Under the pieces are notes generated by a model. It ran no database searches. It was not told where the DNA came from and saw only the letters and a list, made by a program, of their open reading frames with translations. Shown in pieces: positions 1 through 10,128 of a stretch of 64,000 nt of DNA. The stretch is taken from the NCBI GenBank assembly GCA_019059635.1, contig JAGVRJ010000002.1:1-64000 (forward strand), read 5' to 3'. This stretch comes from Proales similis (taxonomy: Eukaryota > Rotifera > Eurotatoria > Ploima > Proalidae). A program made the position numbers and the translations under genes. The stretch's first letter is position 1. Each line of letters begins with the position of its first letter.

Positions 1-2413
1 CCTAAAACAAAAACCCTAAAAAAACCCTAAACAAAAAAACCCTTAAAACCACTTTAAAAAACCTAAAACCTAAAAAAAAAACCTAAAAAAAAACCCCTAA
101 AACAAAACAAAAACCCTAAAACCCTCAACTAAAACCCTTAAACCCTAAACCCTAACCTAAAACCCTTTAAACCTAAAAAAACCCTAAAACCTACACCCCT
201 AAACCTATAAAACCACCCCTTTAAAACCCTAAAACCTAAAACCCTAAAAACCTAAAAAAAACCTAAAACCCTAAAAACCTTTAAAAAAAACCCTTAAAAC
301 AAAAACCTAACACTAAACCCTTTAAAAACCTAAAACCCTAAACCTAAACCTAAACCTAAAAAACCCTAAAAAAACCCTAAAAACCCCTTAAACCTAAAAC
401 CTAAACCCTAAAACCCTAAAAACCTAAAACCCTAACCCTAAACCTAAAACCCAAAACCTAAAAACTAAAAAAAACCCTTAAACACCTAAAAACCTAAACC
501 TAACCTAAACTTTAAACACCTAAACCTTAAACCAAACCCTAAACCTTAAAACCCCCTTAAAAACCAAAACCTAAAAACCCTAAACCTAAACCCTAAAACC
601 TAAAACCTAAACCTAAACCTAAACACAAAAACCCTAACCCTAAAACCCTTAAACCTAAACTAACCTAAAACCCTAAAACCTAAAACCCTTAAACTTAATA
701 AAAACCCTAAAAACACTAAAAACCCTAAACCACCGAACACAACCCTTAAAACCCCTAAACACTTTAAAAAACCCCTAACCCTAAAAACCTAAAAAACCTA
801 CACATTAAAAACCCCTAAACCTAAAACCCTTAAAACCTAAAAAAAAAAAAACCCTAAAAAAAAACCCTTAAACCTAAAAATACCCTAACACCCACTTTTA
901 AAACCCTAACACCTAAAAAAACCCTAAAAAACCCTAAAAAAAAAACCCTTTTTAATAACCCTAAAATCCTAAACTCACTTAGTTTTAGTATAAACACCTA
1001 AACCTTAAAAACCCTTCTAAATCCCCGAAACTTAAATAAAACCCTTAAACAAAACCCTAAACCAGAAACCTTAAAAACCTAAAAAAAAAACCTAAACCCT
1101 AAAAAACCTTACCTAAACCCTAAACTAAAACCCTAAAAACCCTAAAAACCTAAACCCTAAAACCCTAAACCTAAAAACCTAAACCCTAAACCTAAACCCT
1201 AAACCCTAAACCTAAACCCTAAAAACCCTAAACCCTAAAAACCTAAACCTAAAACCTAAAAAAACCTAAACCTAAACCTAAAACCTAAACCCTAAACCTA
1301 AACCCTAAACCTAAACCCTAAAACCTAAACCCTAAACCTAAAAACCCTAAACCTAAACCTAAACCTAAACCCTAAAACTCTAAAAAACCTAACCTAAAAC
1401 CCTAAACCCTAAACCTAAACCTAACCTAAAACCTAAAACTAAACCTAAAACCTAACCCTAACCTAAAACCTAAACCCTAAACCTAAACCCTAAAAACCTA
1501 AACCTAAAAACCTAAACCTAAACCTAAACCTAAACCAAACCCTAAACCTAAAACCCCTAAAACCTAAACCTAAAACCTAAAACCTAAAACCAAAAACCTA
1601 AACCCTAAACCAAAACAAAAACCTAAAAAACCTAAAAAAAAAACCCTAAACCCCTAAACCTAAACCTAAACCCCTAAACCTAAAACCCTAAAACCTAAAC
1701 CTAAAACAACCTAAACCTAAACCTAAACCTAAAACCTAAACCCTAAACCTAAAACCTAAAACCTAAACCTAAAACCCTAAAACCTAAACCTAAACCCTAA
1801 ACCTAAACCTAAAACCTAAACCTAAACCTAAACCTAAACCTAAAACCCTAAACCCTAAACCCTAAAACCCTAAACCCTAAACCCTAACCTAAACCTAAAC
1901 CCTAAACCTAAACCTAAAACCTAAACCTAAACCTAAACCTAAACCTAAACCTAAACCTAAAAAAACCTAAACCTAAAACCCTAAAAACCCTAAACCCTAA
2001 AACCCTAAAACCTAAAACCTAAACCTAAACCCAAAAACCTAAACCTAAAACCATAAAACCTAAACCTAAACCTAAAACCTAAACCTAAAACCTAAACCTA
2101 AACCCAAAAACCTAAACCTAAAACCATAAAACCTAAAACCCTAAACCTAAAACCTAAACCTAAACTCTAAACCTAAACCTAACCTAAACCTAAACCTAAA
2201 ACCTAAACCTAAACCTAAAAACCCTAAAAAACCTAAAACCTAAACCCTAAAACCTAAACCTAAAACCTAAAACCCTAAACCCTAAACCTAAAACCCTAAA
2301 ACCCTAAACCCTAAACCTAAACCCTAAACCCTAAACCCTAAAACCTAAACCTAAAACCTAAACCTAACCTAAACCTAAACCCTAAACCTAAACCTAACCC
2401 TAAACCAAACCTA
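1..2413. repeat. Degenerate telomere-like array (CCTAAA/CCCTAAA)n
   Basis: The array is built of C2-3 T A3-4 units and reads TTTAGG, TTTAGGG and TTTTAGGG on the other strand. Bases ~1100-2413 are clean, with CCTAAA and CCCTAAA predominating. Bases 1-1100 are noisier, with long A runs and broken units, as expected from read errors at a contig end or from decay. The C-rich strand reads 5' to 3' from the left edge, the orientation of a left chromosome end. No gene is visible in it. The usual animal unit is TTAGGG (CCCTAA); here the A run is three or four, not two. A satellite array with a telomere-like unit is the alternative. Confidence 0.8.
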
Positions 2414-3577
2414 AACTCTTGTGAAACCAACCTGCTTAGCGCATTGGACTACATTTCTTCTATGACATCACTAGGACACCAGGTGGATGTAATCTATATT
2501 GATTTCTCGAACGCCTTCGACATGGTTCAACATCCTAAACTGATTCGGGAACTTGTCCGCATCGGCCTACCGAAATGGCTTGTTGACTGGCTTACTTCCT
2601 TTCTCAACGGCAGATTAAACGCGGTTAAGGTGAGCGAAGCAATTTCTCGCTGGTGGAAGGTCACCAGTGGCGTCCCACAGGGTTCGGTCTTGGGCCCAAC
2701 CCTATTCAACATCTATATAAATGATGTGCTTGACCAGCTTCGATCCCTCTCGTTGGCCTATGCCGATGACCTGAAGCTCCTCAACTTATCTGACCCCTCC
2801 GGGTATAGCACATTGAAGAAGGACCTTGAAACTCTGGACTCCTGGTCTAAGACTTCCTCTCTTCCCGTAAACGGGAATAAGTGCATCCACGTTTCCTATG
2901 GGCCCCCTGTCTACTCGAACGTATTTGCACTAGGCAGCTGTGCCATCAAATCGAGTGACCACGTCAAGGACCTCGGAGTGTACATGTCCCATGACCTGTC
3001 GTGGGACAGACATGTCCGGCATATTTGCGGCAAGGCGAAGCGTGCCATCGGAATGCTTTGCAGGGCCTTCCACTACCGTGACAAGAGGGCCTGGAGCGCG
3101 TTATACAAGACCTATGTGAGGCCCATACTCGACTACGCCTCGCCTGTATGGAACCAGTTGAAGGCCTCGCAGATTGAGGCGGTCGAATCGGTGCAAGCCA
3201 AAGCAACTAAGCTGATCCAGGGTGTGGGGGCGCTCCCCAGGGACGCCCGTCAACGTGAATGTGGTCTTATGACATTAAGAGAGAGGAGGCAAAGGTATGA
3301 CCTCATCATGACATCGAAGGTGATGAGTGGTAGGGTAGACATTGGCTGGACCTCCTCAGAGTTCTTGAACCCACCGTCCACCTACCAAACGAGAGCTGGC
3401 ACTCGGAAGCTGCAGCGTCAAGCCTTCCCAACGAGTTCTTGGAGATCTGCATCACGCTGGGTGAACAAGAGGCACTCCTTCTTTTCGAACCGGGTTGCCC
3501 CTGACTGGAACACCCTACCTCCGGCCCTTCATAGCCTAGGTCCTGTTGCCTTCAAGAAGGCCTTTGACTCACTCTAA
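2414..3577 (+). pseudogene. Reverse transcriptase C-terminal fragment
   Basis: The frame is open from the repeat junction to the TAA at 3577 with no internal stop. The first residues after the repeat read NSCETNLLSALDYI, matching the region just before RT motif A. The conserved RT blocks follow: motif A (DFSNAFD), motif B (GVPQGSVLGP) and motif C with the catalytic YADD. Then comes the thumb/C-terminal region typical of CR1/L2/Jockey elements (DLGVYMSHDLSW, YVRPILDYASPVWN). The palm active site is therefore intact, but everything 5' of it is missing, so the copy cannot be autonomous. The clade is inferred from motif style and needs a tree. Confidence 0.85.
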
Positions 3578-3593
3578 TACGCACCCCCCCCCT

Positions 3594-3617
3594 GCCACGG
3601 TCCTGAGGACCCCGTGC
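3594..3617 (+). other. Hairpin in the LINE 3' UTR
   Basis: A near-perfect inverted repeat (CACGGTCCT / AGGACCCCGTG, one bulged C) lies 17 bases after the RT stop codon, after a run of nine Cs. It precedes the AATAAA and the TTTCAAA tail. A 3' stem-loop is where many LINE reverse transcriptases grip their own RNA, so this is a plausible recognition element. That role is inference. Confidence 0.5.
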
Positions 3618-3656
3618 TCTGCATCGCAGGGTGAATAAAATTTCAAATTTCAAAAT

Positions 3657-4440
3657 TAAAAAACTTGCGTTTTCAGCACTGCGCGCTTCCAAAATTCAAA
3701 AATTGCAAAAATGATCCGATTGGGCCAAATTCTTGCATGTGTTTATATTTTGCACCAACAACAACACCCTCAAAATTTGGTGAGCTTCTGATGCTCCAAA
3801 AAAAAGTTGTGCGATTTTGCCGCCCCGGGATTCGAACCCTGACCGCCAAAATGGGCCAAAACTCAACATGCTCCGATTTGGCTCAAATTTTGGCAGCAAG
3901 TGCGGAAACTCGATTCCACTCGATTGCCAAAGTTTCATTTTCATCCGACTTTGCGTTCGCGAGTTATCGTCTGGACGGACGGACGGACGGACACCAGGGG
4001 TACCTCTAACACCTTCGCGTGAAGCGCGCAGGTAACCCAGCCTTTCCCATTCGACTATGTGCAGAGAATGAAGCTTGAAGAGCTGGGGGGAAAATGAACC
4101 TAAGGGCGCCATATTTGTTAACATTATTTTCCCCTTCAAGCTCCATAAGAATTTCAAGAGCCAGCACAAAATTTCTCTTGATGCCGCTGGTCATATTGAG
4201 AGTCGGGCAAAAGATCTCATCGAAATTAATATTCGACAAGATTTCTTATTTTAAAGAAGACTTGAGCGTCGAAAGCGTTTTACGCTCCTTGTCTTCTTCG
4301 CTCAGCTTGGTCTCTATTAGAGAATGGAAAAGAAAAAATATAGAAACAGAATGAAAGAAATGATTTAGATAAAGATAAAGATAAGAATAAAAAACAAATG
4401 AAACAAACAAAAATGAATAGTTATTAAAAAAAAGAAAAAC
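3657..4440. repeat. Subtelomeric repeat block A with GGAC run
   Basis: This is non-genic sequence between the LINE tail and the next gene-like fragments. It contains a GGAC tetranucleotide run (about 3972-3992) inside a block, ~3956-4038, that recurs almost unchanged at 4806-4888. It also carries a perfect pol III B-box (GGTTCGAATCC, minus strand, 3838-3828). Open frames of 70-157 codons here are overlapping, low-complexity and mutually contradictory, and look like translations of the repeat rather than genes. A tRNA-derived SINE-like element is possible, but I could not find a convincing A-box. Confidence 0.55.
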
Positions 4441-4456
4441 ACTAACCTTTTATTGC

Positions 4457-4800
4457 TCAACCGTTATCCCGCAAGGATTCCAATCTTGAATGTATCGTAT
4501 GGATTGGTACTTTCCTGATTGGTTCTAATTTTAGTCTCTTAAAACCGCTGGCTTGGCTGGACTCATACTCCCTCTTGTATCCTTCAGAAAGTGTCTTTGC
4601 TAGGTACAAGAGGGAACTAGCCCCGGTTTCGAGATGCTTAAGATTAACAGATAAAATTAATATGTAAAAAATACTGTAAAACGAAACAACATACATAGAG
4701 AAAATGACCATTTCCTTTCTCAAGTTCCTCTTTGTCGATTTCCAAAAGATACTGAAGTAGCTTCTCTTTAGGAACATCGGAGACTTGCTTCGATTTGCCT
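4457..4800 (-). pseudogene. Possible two-exon gene remnant in the subtelomere
   Basis: Two minus-strand open segments (upstream piece with VPKEKLLQYLLEIDKEELEK, downstream piece with KREYESSQASGFKRL) can be joined in phase 0 by a ~58-nt GTATGT..AAG intron, the usual intron size here. They end at a stop at 4457. The 5' side runs straight into repeat block B, so any upstream part has been lost or is unlinked. I do not recognise the product. It could be a chance open frame; confidence is low. Confidence 0.25.
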
Positions 4801-4805
4801 AAAGC

Positions 4806-4888
4806 CTTTCGCGAGTTATCGTCTGGACGGACGGACGGACACAAGGGGTACCTCTAACACCTTCGTGCGAAGCGCGCAAGTAACCCTA
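4806..4888. repeat. Subtelomeric repeat block B (copy of 3956-4038)
   Basis: The sequence starts with the same GCGAGTTATCGTCTGGACGG segment, has a shorter GGAC run, then the same GGGGTACCTCTAACACCTTCG stretch and a GCGCGC(A)GTAACCC end. It lies ~850 bp from its partner in the same orientation. The copies differ by a few substitutions and in the number of GGAC units, so this is a dispersed or tandem subtelomeric repeat. I see no coding potential inside it. Confidence 0.65.
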
Positions 4889-5007
4889 CAGAACCTTATC
4901 TCATTGATTATATATTCGTCGTGCTCTTCGTCGTTTATCTCTGGCTTGTCCTGTTGGGTTTCCGTCGGAGCTTTGTCGAACCACCTTGTTAAGGCGCAAG
5001 CAGCTGT

Positions 5008-5172
5008 TTAAATAAGACAGGGGGACGGGAGTGCGGAACCGGACTCAAGTTGCGAATGCAACGCTGAGTCGGTTACAACTCCAAAAAGGGAGGAATCTTC
5101 TTCGGAATCCTGAAGAGCGTACTCCAAAATCTTTTCTTTATCGATGTTAGCCATCAGGATTAATTTGGACAT
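5008..5172 (-). CDS. Small unrecognised ORF, 54 aa
   Basis: This ATG-to-TAA frame begins MSKLILMANIDKEKILEY and continues acidic (QDSEEDSS). It lies just upstream, on the same strand, of the fragment at 4457-4800, whose KEKLLQYLLEIDKEE resembles its own DKEKILEYALQDSEED. They may be parts of one gene interrupted by repeat block B, or diverged duplicates. No domain is recognised and no independent support for translation is visible. Confidence 0.25.
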   Translation of the reverse strand: MSKLILMANIDKEKILEYALQDSEEDSSLFGVVTDSALHSQLESGSALPSPCLI

Positions 5173-5297
5173 TCTAAATAATAAACTGATTTAAAATAAA
5201 CATGATCTTTATACAAATTGAAAAGCTTTATTTATAATACAAATTTGTAGGCAGAACTAACTTTGAATTTATTTATCAGGGATGATCACTTTGAATT

Positions 5298-5480
5298 TCA
5301 ATTAAGAATTCTATGAACGAGCTGCGCAGGCCGCCCGTAGAGATTGGCAAAGACCGGCGTCTGGACGATTGGCTTGGATAAATTAGAGAATGTTTGATCG
5401 AGTAGAGCACTCGAATAACTTTTTCCCACTTGGTTGCACCGAGCTTTTTTGGTGACCCGTTTCAGCGTAAAATTCTGCAT
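5298..5480 (-). CDS. Small unrecognised ORF, 60 aa
   Basis: A basic 60-codon frame, ATG to TGA, in the spacer between the subtelomere and HERC4. It has no membrane segment, Cys/His pattern or family motif I recognise. A second open frame overlaps its 5' half on the same strand, so the true frame is uncertain. It could be the last exon of an unseen gene or chance. Confidence 0.15.
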   Translation of the reverse strand: MQNFTLKRVTKKARCNQVGKSYSSALLDQTFSNLSKPIVQTPVFANLYGRPAQLVHRILN

Positions 5481-5775
5481 CCGATGGCATTCTGAAAATC
5501 AAGTTTTTTAAAAAAGAACTTTTTTGAAATATTATTAACGAAAAATCGAAATATTCCTTTAGGCTCTACGCATATACTTTCTATCGCCTTACAGATTTTT
5601 AACGACGCTTTCGAAACATTTAACGGATTCAAAACTTTCCCCTCATTTTTTTTCGAAATTTAAACCTATTTTATCTTTATCATTTGTATTAAATGTCAAT
5701 TTGATCTCAATTCGATTTTTCTCTATTTAACTTGGTTTCTTTAGGTTTATTGTTATGCCAATATGATCATGATTT

Positions 5776-8700
5776 TTATACCAGCGTAAATCCTTGATTA
5801 TGCTCAATCGCAACCAAAAGTTTATCTCTTAGAGTTTCTTCGCTGCCATACTGAGGTAAGTCGAGTAAATTGAAACAGGTATGAGCGACCGGATAGTATC
5901 GATCGCCGCCGTTTGTTGATTGAATAATTATCTTTACTCTTTTCATTCCCAATATCGGTATTCTGTCGCTTCCTGTCAAAAAAACTGTGGTTTTGTTATT
6001 AGTTTGTTTATAACATTTTAATTAAAAATTTCAACTTACGCAAAAATTTTTTTTTCTTGTTTAGGTCTAATTCATGAAAAACTTTCCAGAAAATTTTAAT
6101 CACCGGATGCTCTGGAGAGTAATCGCCTTTGTACTCTGCATTTTTTTCAAACTCTTCAAAGTCATAATTCTGATTTCCGATAACCATGGACATGAGTTCA
6201 CTTGGATGAAACAACTCTAGAACTTTTGAACCACATACATGATGAAAACCTGAGCTAAAAGCATCAAAAGCCGTCTGTACGGAAGAGTTGAGCAGGAAGC
6301 AGACATATGCATCGACATAATCTTTTGCATTGTCTTTTTTTACTCTTATATTACTACCATTCGGAACAAGCTCGATACTGATAACCTCATCAAAACGCTG
6401 TCTTGTAATTTCGAAAACTAAATCAAAAGCCTCGTCAAACTCTTCATCGGTACCTTCAAAATTCAGTAATTGGTTTAGGTTTTTAGCCAATAATGGCGAT
6501 AAATCTTCTAGGTCTTGTATATTTGGCTGTTCTTTAAGGAGTTTTTTGTACAGAGCCAATGGAAATGGCAAGTCAATAATAGTGGAGTTGTAGATAGCGA
6601 GACCACATACTTCTCCGATTAAATGGTACATATCCGAACCCTCTAAAGTTTGATCGTTGAACCAAATGTTTCCCGATTCTTCGTAATATACAAACATTCC
6701 ATATTTTGGATCAAGAATTTCTCGAAGAAGGAGCATGAAGAACTCTTTTTTAACTCCTCCAGCGTCATAACCGTCTTCACCAATAAACATGACTTTTAGT
6801 GGTTTTTTTAGATCATCTCGCTTTTGTTTGGCCAGTTGATTTAAGGTGTCTTGCACCAAGTGTTCTCGGCGCACAAATAACGTTAGTAAAGGGTTAACAG
6901 GGTCAACAGTAGGAACGAAAATTGAATTGATGTTATTTGACCAAGCCTCTTGAAGTGCCACCTTATATTTTTAAAAGACTACTATTCATCTTATTCATAT
7001 TAGGAAGACTAAATTTTTTACCTGCATTTGTATATCGGCATCGGTTTGCAGTAATAAAGTTTTTGCTTTACCGTCGAAAACAAAAGGGAAATCGCAGAAT
7101 AATACGCCGTCTTCGTTCTAATTTAAATGAGTAATGTAAATGATTTAGGATTAGGTTTGAGATTTGTTATTATATATTTTAGGTATAGAATCAAATTATT
7201 AGAGTAAAAACAGAATTTGCAAAAGCTTAATTTTAAAATTCGTGCAAATAGGAAAGCCAACAAAAGAACCTTTTTACAGTGATTCAGAGCGTCAGTTCAG
7301 TGATTTTACAAAAATATCATTATGAAATTATCTTACCCCTAGCACATCAACTATACCATAAACTTGATATGGATACTAAATGGTTTTTTTTTCAGAAAAA
7401 GTTTTTCCGGCTTTTAAAAGTAGAAAAGAACAAAATAAAAACCTACTCTCAGACTTTTCTTTCGGAGCCAATTAAAATAATCTTTTTTTACATCAATTTT
7501 GTCAATTATCTCAGGTATATAGAAACTGTCATAAGGTACAAGGTCTCCAAAATCAATATTTATCTTGTGAAGTTTGTTTAAAAAGAACATGGCCGTTTTC
7601 AAAGCTCGATGACGCTCAAATATCTCATTTTCACTTCCCATCTGGTTCTGATTTAGAATAGTTAGAACTATTTTTCTGTAAATCTGCATGAGTTAACTTT
7701 AATTATTTACAAGGTGCTTTCATCCAGTTTAGGTGTTACCTCAATAAGTTCCCTTAAGAAGTCGTATCCTGCCCAAGCGAACCAGTATTCAAGAACACGG
7801 CCAGCACTTTTCTTATGGAGACTATTAATTGATTCTGCATATGCACCTAATAAGCAGTTTTGGTAATAGTCCCCAATATCAAGTTTCGAAAAGCTACATA
7901 TAATCGGCGCCGTAATGTAAAGCCGTAATGCTTCAATATTAGGAGGATTCTGAGGAAGTTTTTTAAGAAGATCCGTAAGTTCCTGCATTATTGTGTCATT
8001 TAGCACACTATCTTGAAGGTTATAAATTCGATTGCGTTGAACTTTAACTTGAGAAAGATCTACTCCTGGATAATGGTTTGAAGTCTCAAAATGCCTCTCC
8101 TGATCCAGCATACTTGCGTTGAGACATGCCGCTGAGGAGAAAATGGTTTTTATACTTTTGATTATGTTCAGATGAATTTTCGGCTGATTCATCTGCTCCA
8201 TTTCTGTGAGTTGAATGCTTTGAGTTAAATCTATAGTTAAAATTTGCCGATTGACTGGTGTAATTCTGAAATCAGCAGCGCCACACTGAGTACTATTTGG
8301 CTGGCATAATACAAATGACTGATCTCCTCCCGCAAATATTGAAACAAGCATAAGATCCGAATAATTTTGATCCGATGGATTTTTAACGTTTGCCATCGCT
8401 ATTTTAACGCATGTCGGACTTGAGAAATTGATTGAAGAGCCGGCCCCTAGCTGACCATTACCTCCCAAACCGAAAGAAAATAATCTACCACTGCTCTTCG
8501 TGTATACAAGCATGTGACAACGTCCACAAGCTATTTGGCTAACTTCGCTTCCCATCAAATCAGGGATTTTTCTAGGTAAATATTCGTGGCTTGAACTGTT
8601 GTGACCGAGTTGACCGTAGGCTCCTGCTCCAAAAGTGAAGACTCCTCCATCCTTTTTTTAATGTTAACCATATTAACCTTGAAACAAGCACCTTGAATGC

Positions 8701-9575
8701 TTACCTTGGTAAGAATAGCTGAAAAGTTCTCCCCACACGATACATAACAGGCTTTAAGAAACTGAAGTATTTTAAGATAACTAGGATAGATACGATCTTC
8801 AGTATCTCCGAGTCCAAGTTGGCCAAAGCTTTATAATTGAAAATATTGAAAAGATCTGTAGAAATCGAAAAAAGCTCCTACTCATTTTTTCCGAAACCAA
8901 AGACTGTGCCGGAAAACGTTAAAACAAACGAATGATAAGCTCCACAAGCTATTTGCATGGTTGGAATTCCTTGCAAATTTTCAAGGTATATTGGTTGCAA
9001 GCACATTTGTTTATTCCCCAAGCCGAGCTGTCCAAATGAATTTTCACCGAGCACATAAACTCGACCATTATGGGCAAGCAGCAAGATATGATAGTAACCA
9101 CAAGCGACTTGAATTACTGTTTCTTGGTTAGGCAATTTGATGAGACTAGATTATCTAGTTTTATTGATGACGTCGGGTTACTAAGAAGATTTTCTTACCT
9201 TGGTTTGTGGAATGAAAGTTTTTCGTTTCTGTCTCTACTAATTGCCCCCCAACAAAAGACCTCGCCTTTTTTGTTTAGGGCGACCGAAAAATGATAACCG
9301 GCTGCGACCTGCTCTATAAAATGAGTTTCTAAGGCACATATCTGTTCTGGGCGAGTAGTTGGGCCATCACGTCCGAGCTGGTTAAAGTCATTGCATCCAA
9401 AAGAGAAAACAGTTCCATCATGGTAAAGTATCAATGTGTGCAAGAAACCGCAACCAAGTTGCTTGATTGGTTTATTAACGTCGATAAACTTATTTAAACA
9501 TGGAAGGTCCAAGAACTCCTCTTCTATTCCGCCAACACCAAGCTGGCCATATCGAGTAGCGCCCCAACAAAACAT
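5776..9575 (-). CDS. HERC4: HERC4-type HECT E3 ubiquitin ligase
   Basis: Eight exons close in frame: 9575-9199, 9145-8882, 8828-8705, 8651-7740, 7683-7447, 7117-7022, 6961-6040, 5984-5776, giving ~1046 aa against 1057 in human HERC4. The N-terminal third is an RCC1-like propeller, starting at the initiator (MFCWGATRYGQLGVGG), with repeated GQLG units and the VACGYYH and IACGRCH blades. A helical middle leads to a C-terminal HECT domain (IGEDGYDAGGVKKEFF; MVIGNQNYDFEE). The thioester cysteine lies in AHTCFNLLDLP, near residue 1014. HECT ligases accept ubiquitin on this cysteine and pass it to substrates. Six of seven introns are 53-60 nt. HERC3 is the nearest alternative; the short length without extra domains and the start favour HERC4. 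Confidence 0.93.
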
Positions 9576-10128
9576 CTTAATTTCAGGACTTTCTAGAACA
9601 AACTGCAGAAATTAAGTTAAAAGCTTACATGGCAACTACATAACTCAGAATAATCATAATTTGCTCTGAATAATTGCGTATACTTATTGGACTTTATCGT
9701 CTAACGAAAAGTATATATATTTCAATGGTTTATTTATTAATTTTTTTTGTAGTTATTAACCTTAAGTTAAAGCTCAAATATTGTTTTTAAATAGAAAAAT
9801 CGATTCATCAATTCAACATGAAAAAACTAAAGCCTGTTAAAATGATTGATAAGTCAAAATCAATTAAATTTTGTAGCTCTAAATTTTGTTTCAATAGCTC
9901 ATGATTGAAATTCATATAAATTGGATAAGTTTTTTTAGAAAAAAACAACAAATTTGATTGAATTAATAAAAAGCTAATTGATAACAAGTTGAAATTCCTT
10001 AAAATAATATTTTTTTCTGAAAATTTTTGGATTTTGTAAAGTTAGTTGTCTCTAAACTTAATAAGCATTTATGGCGTGTGTTGAGTTTGAATTATTTAGG
10101 TTTCAGAGGCACATGGGAAAATTAAATA
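9576..10128. promoter_or_regulatory. HERC4/DDX10 divergent spacer
   Basis: This AT-rich 553-bp stretch separates two start codons pointing outward, so it should hold both promoters. A TATATATA run sits at about 9712-9719. Near DDX10 there is an acceptor-like TTATTTAGGTTTCAG (10093-10107) before the start codon. No conserved operator is recognisable. Confidence 0.45.

Larger units (their letters stand above)
2414..3656 (+). mobile_element. 5'-truncated non-LTR retrotransposon (CR1/L2-like)
   Basis: This is the 3' part of a LINE. It starts inside the reverse transcriptase at the junction with the CCTAAA array, runs through the end of the ORF, and ends with a short 3' UTR, an AATAAA and a TTTCAAATTTCAAA tail. 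Its base composition is clearly richer in G+C than the neighbouring genes. The 5' end faces the chromosome terminus and the 3' end faces inward, the same polarity as end-attached Drosophila HeT-A/TART elements. Endonuclease, ORF1 and 5' UTR are absent. No target-site duplication is recognisable because the left flank is telomere-like repeat. Confidence 0.85.

Noticed and set aside
2414-3577. Penelope-like or telomerase-type RT
   Set aside because: The motif pattern (DFSNAFD, GVPQGSVLGP, YADD, then a CR1/L2-type C-terminus) and lack of a GIY-YIG or TERT motifs point to an ordinary non-LTR element.
3665-4240. Open frames of up to 157 codons on both strands in the subtelomere
   Set aside because: They overlap each other in contradictory frames, include the translated GGAC microsatellite and repeat block, and show no domain; best read as repeat sequence.
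7279-7581. Plus-strand 100-codon frame across the HERC4 locus
   Set aside because: It covers a HERC4 intron and exon 5 on the opposite strand; shadow.
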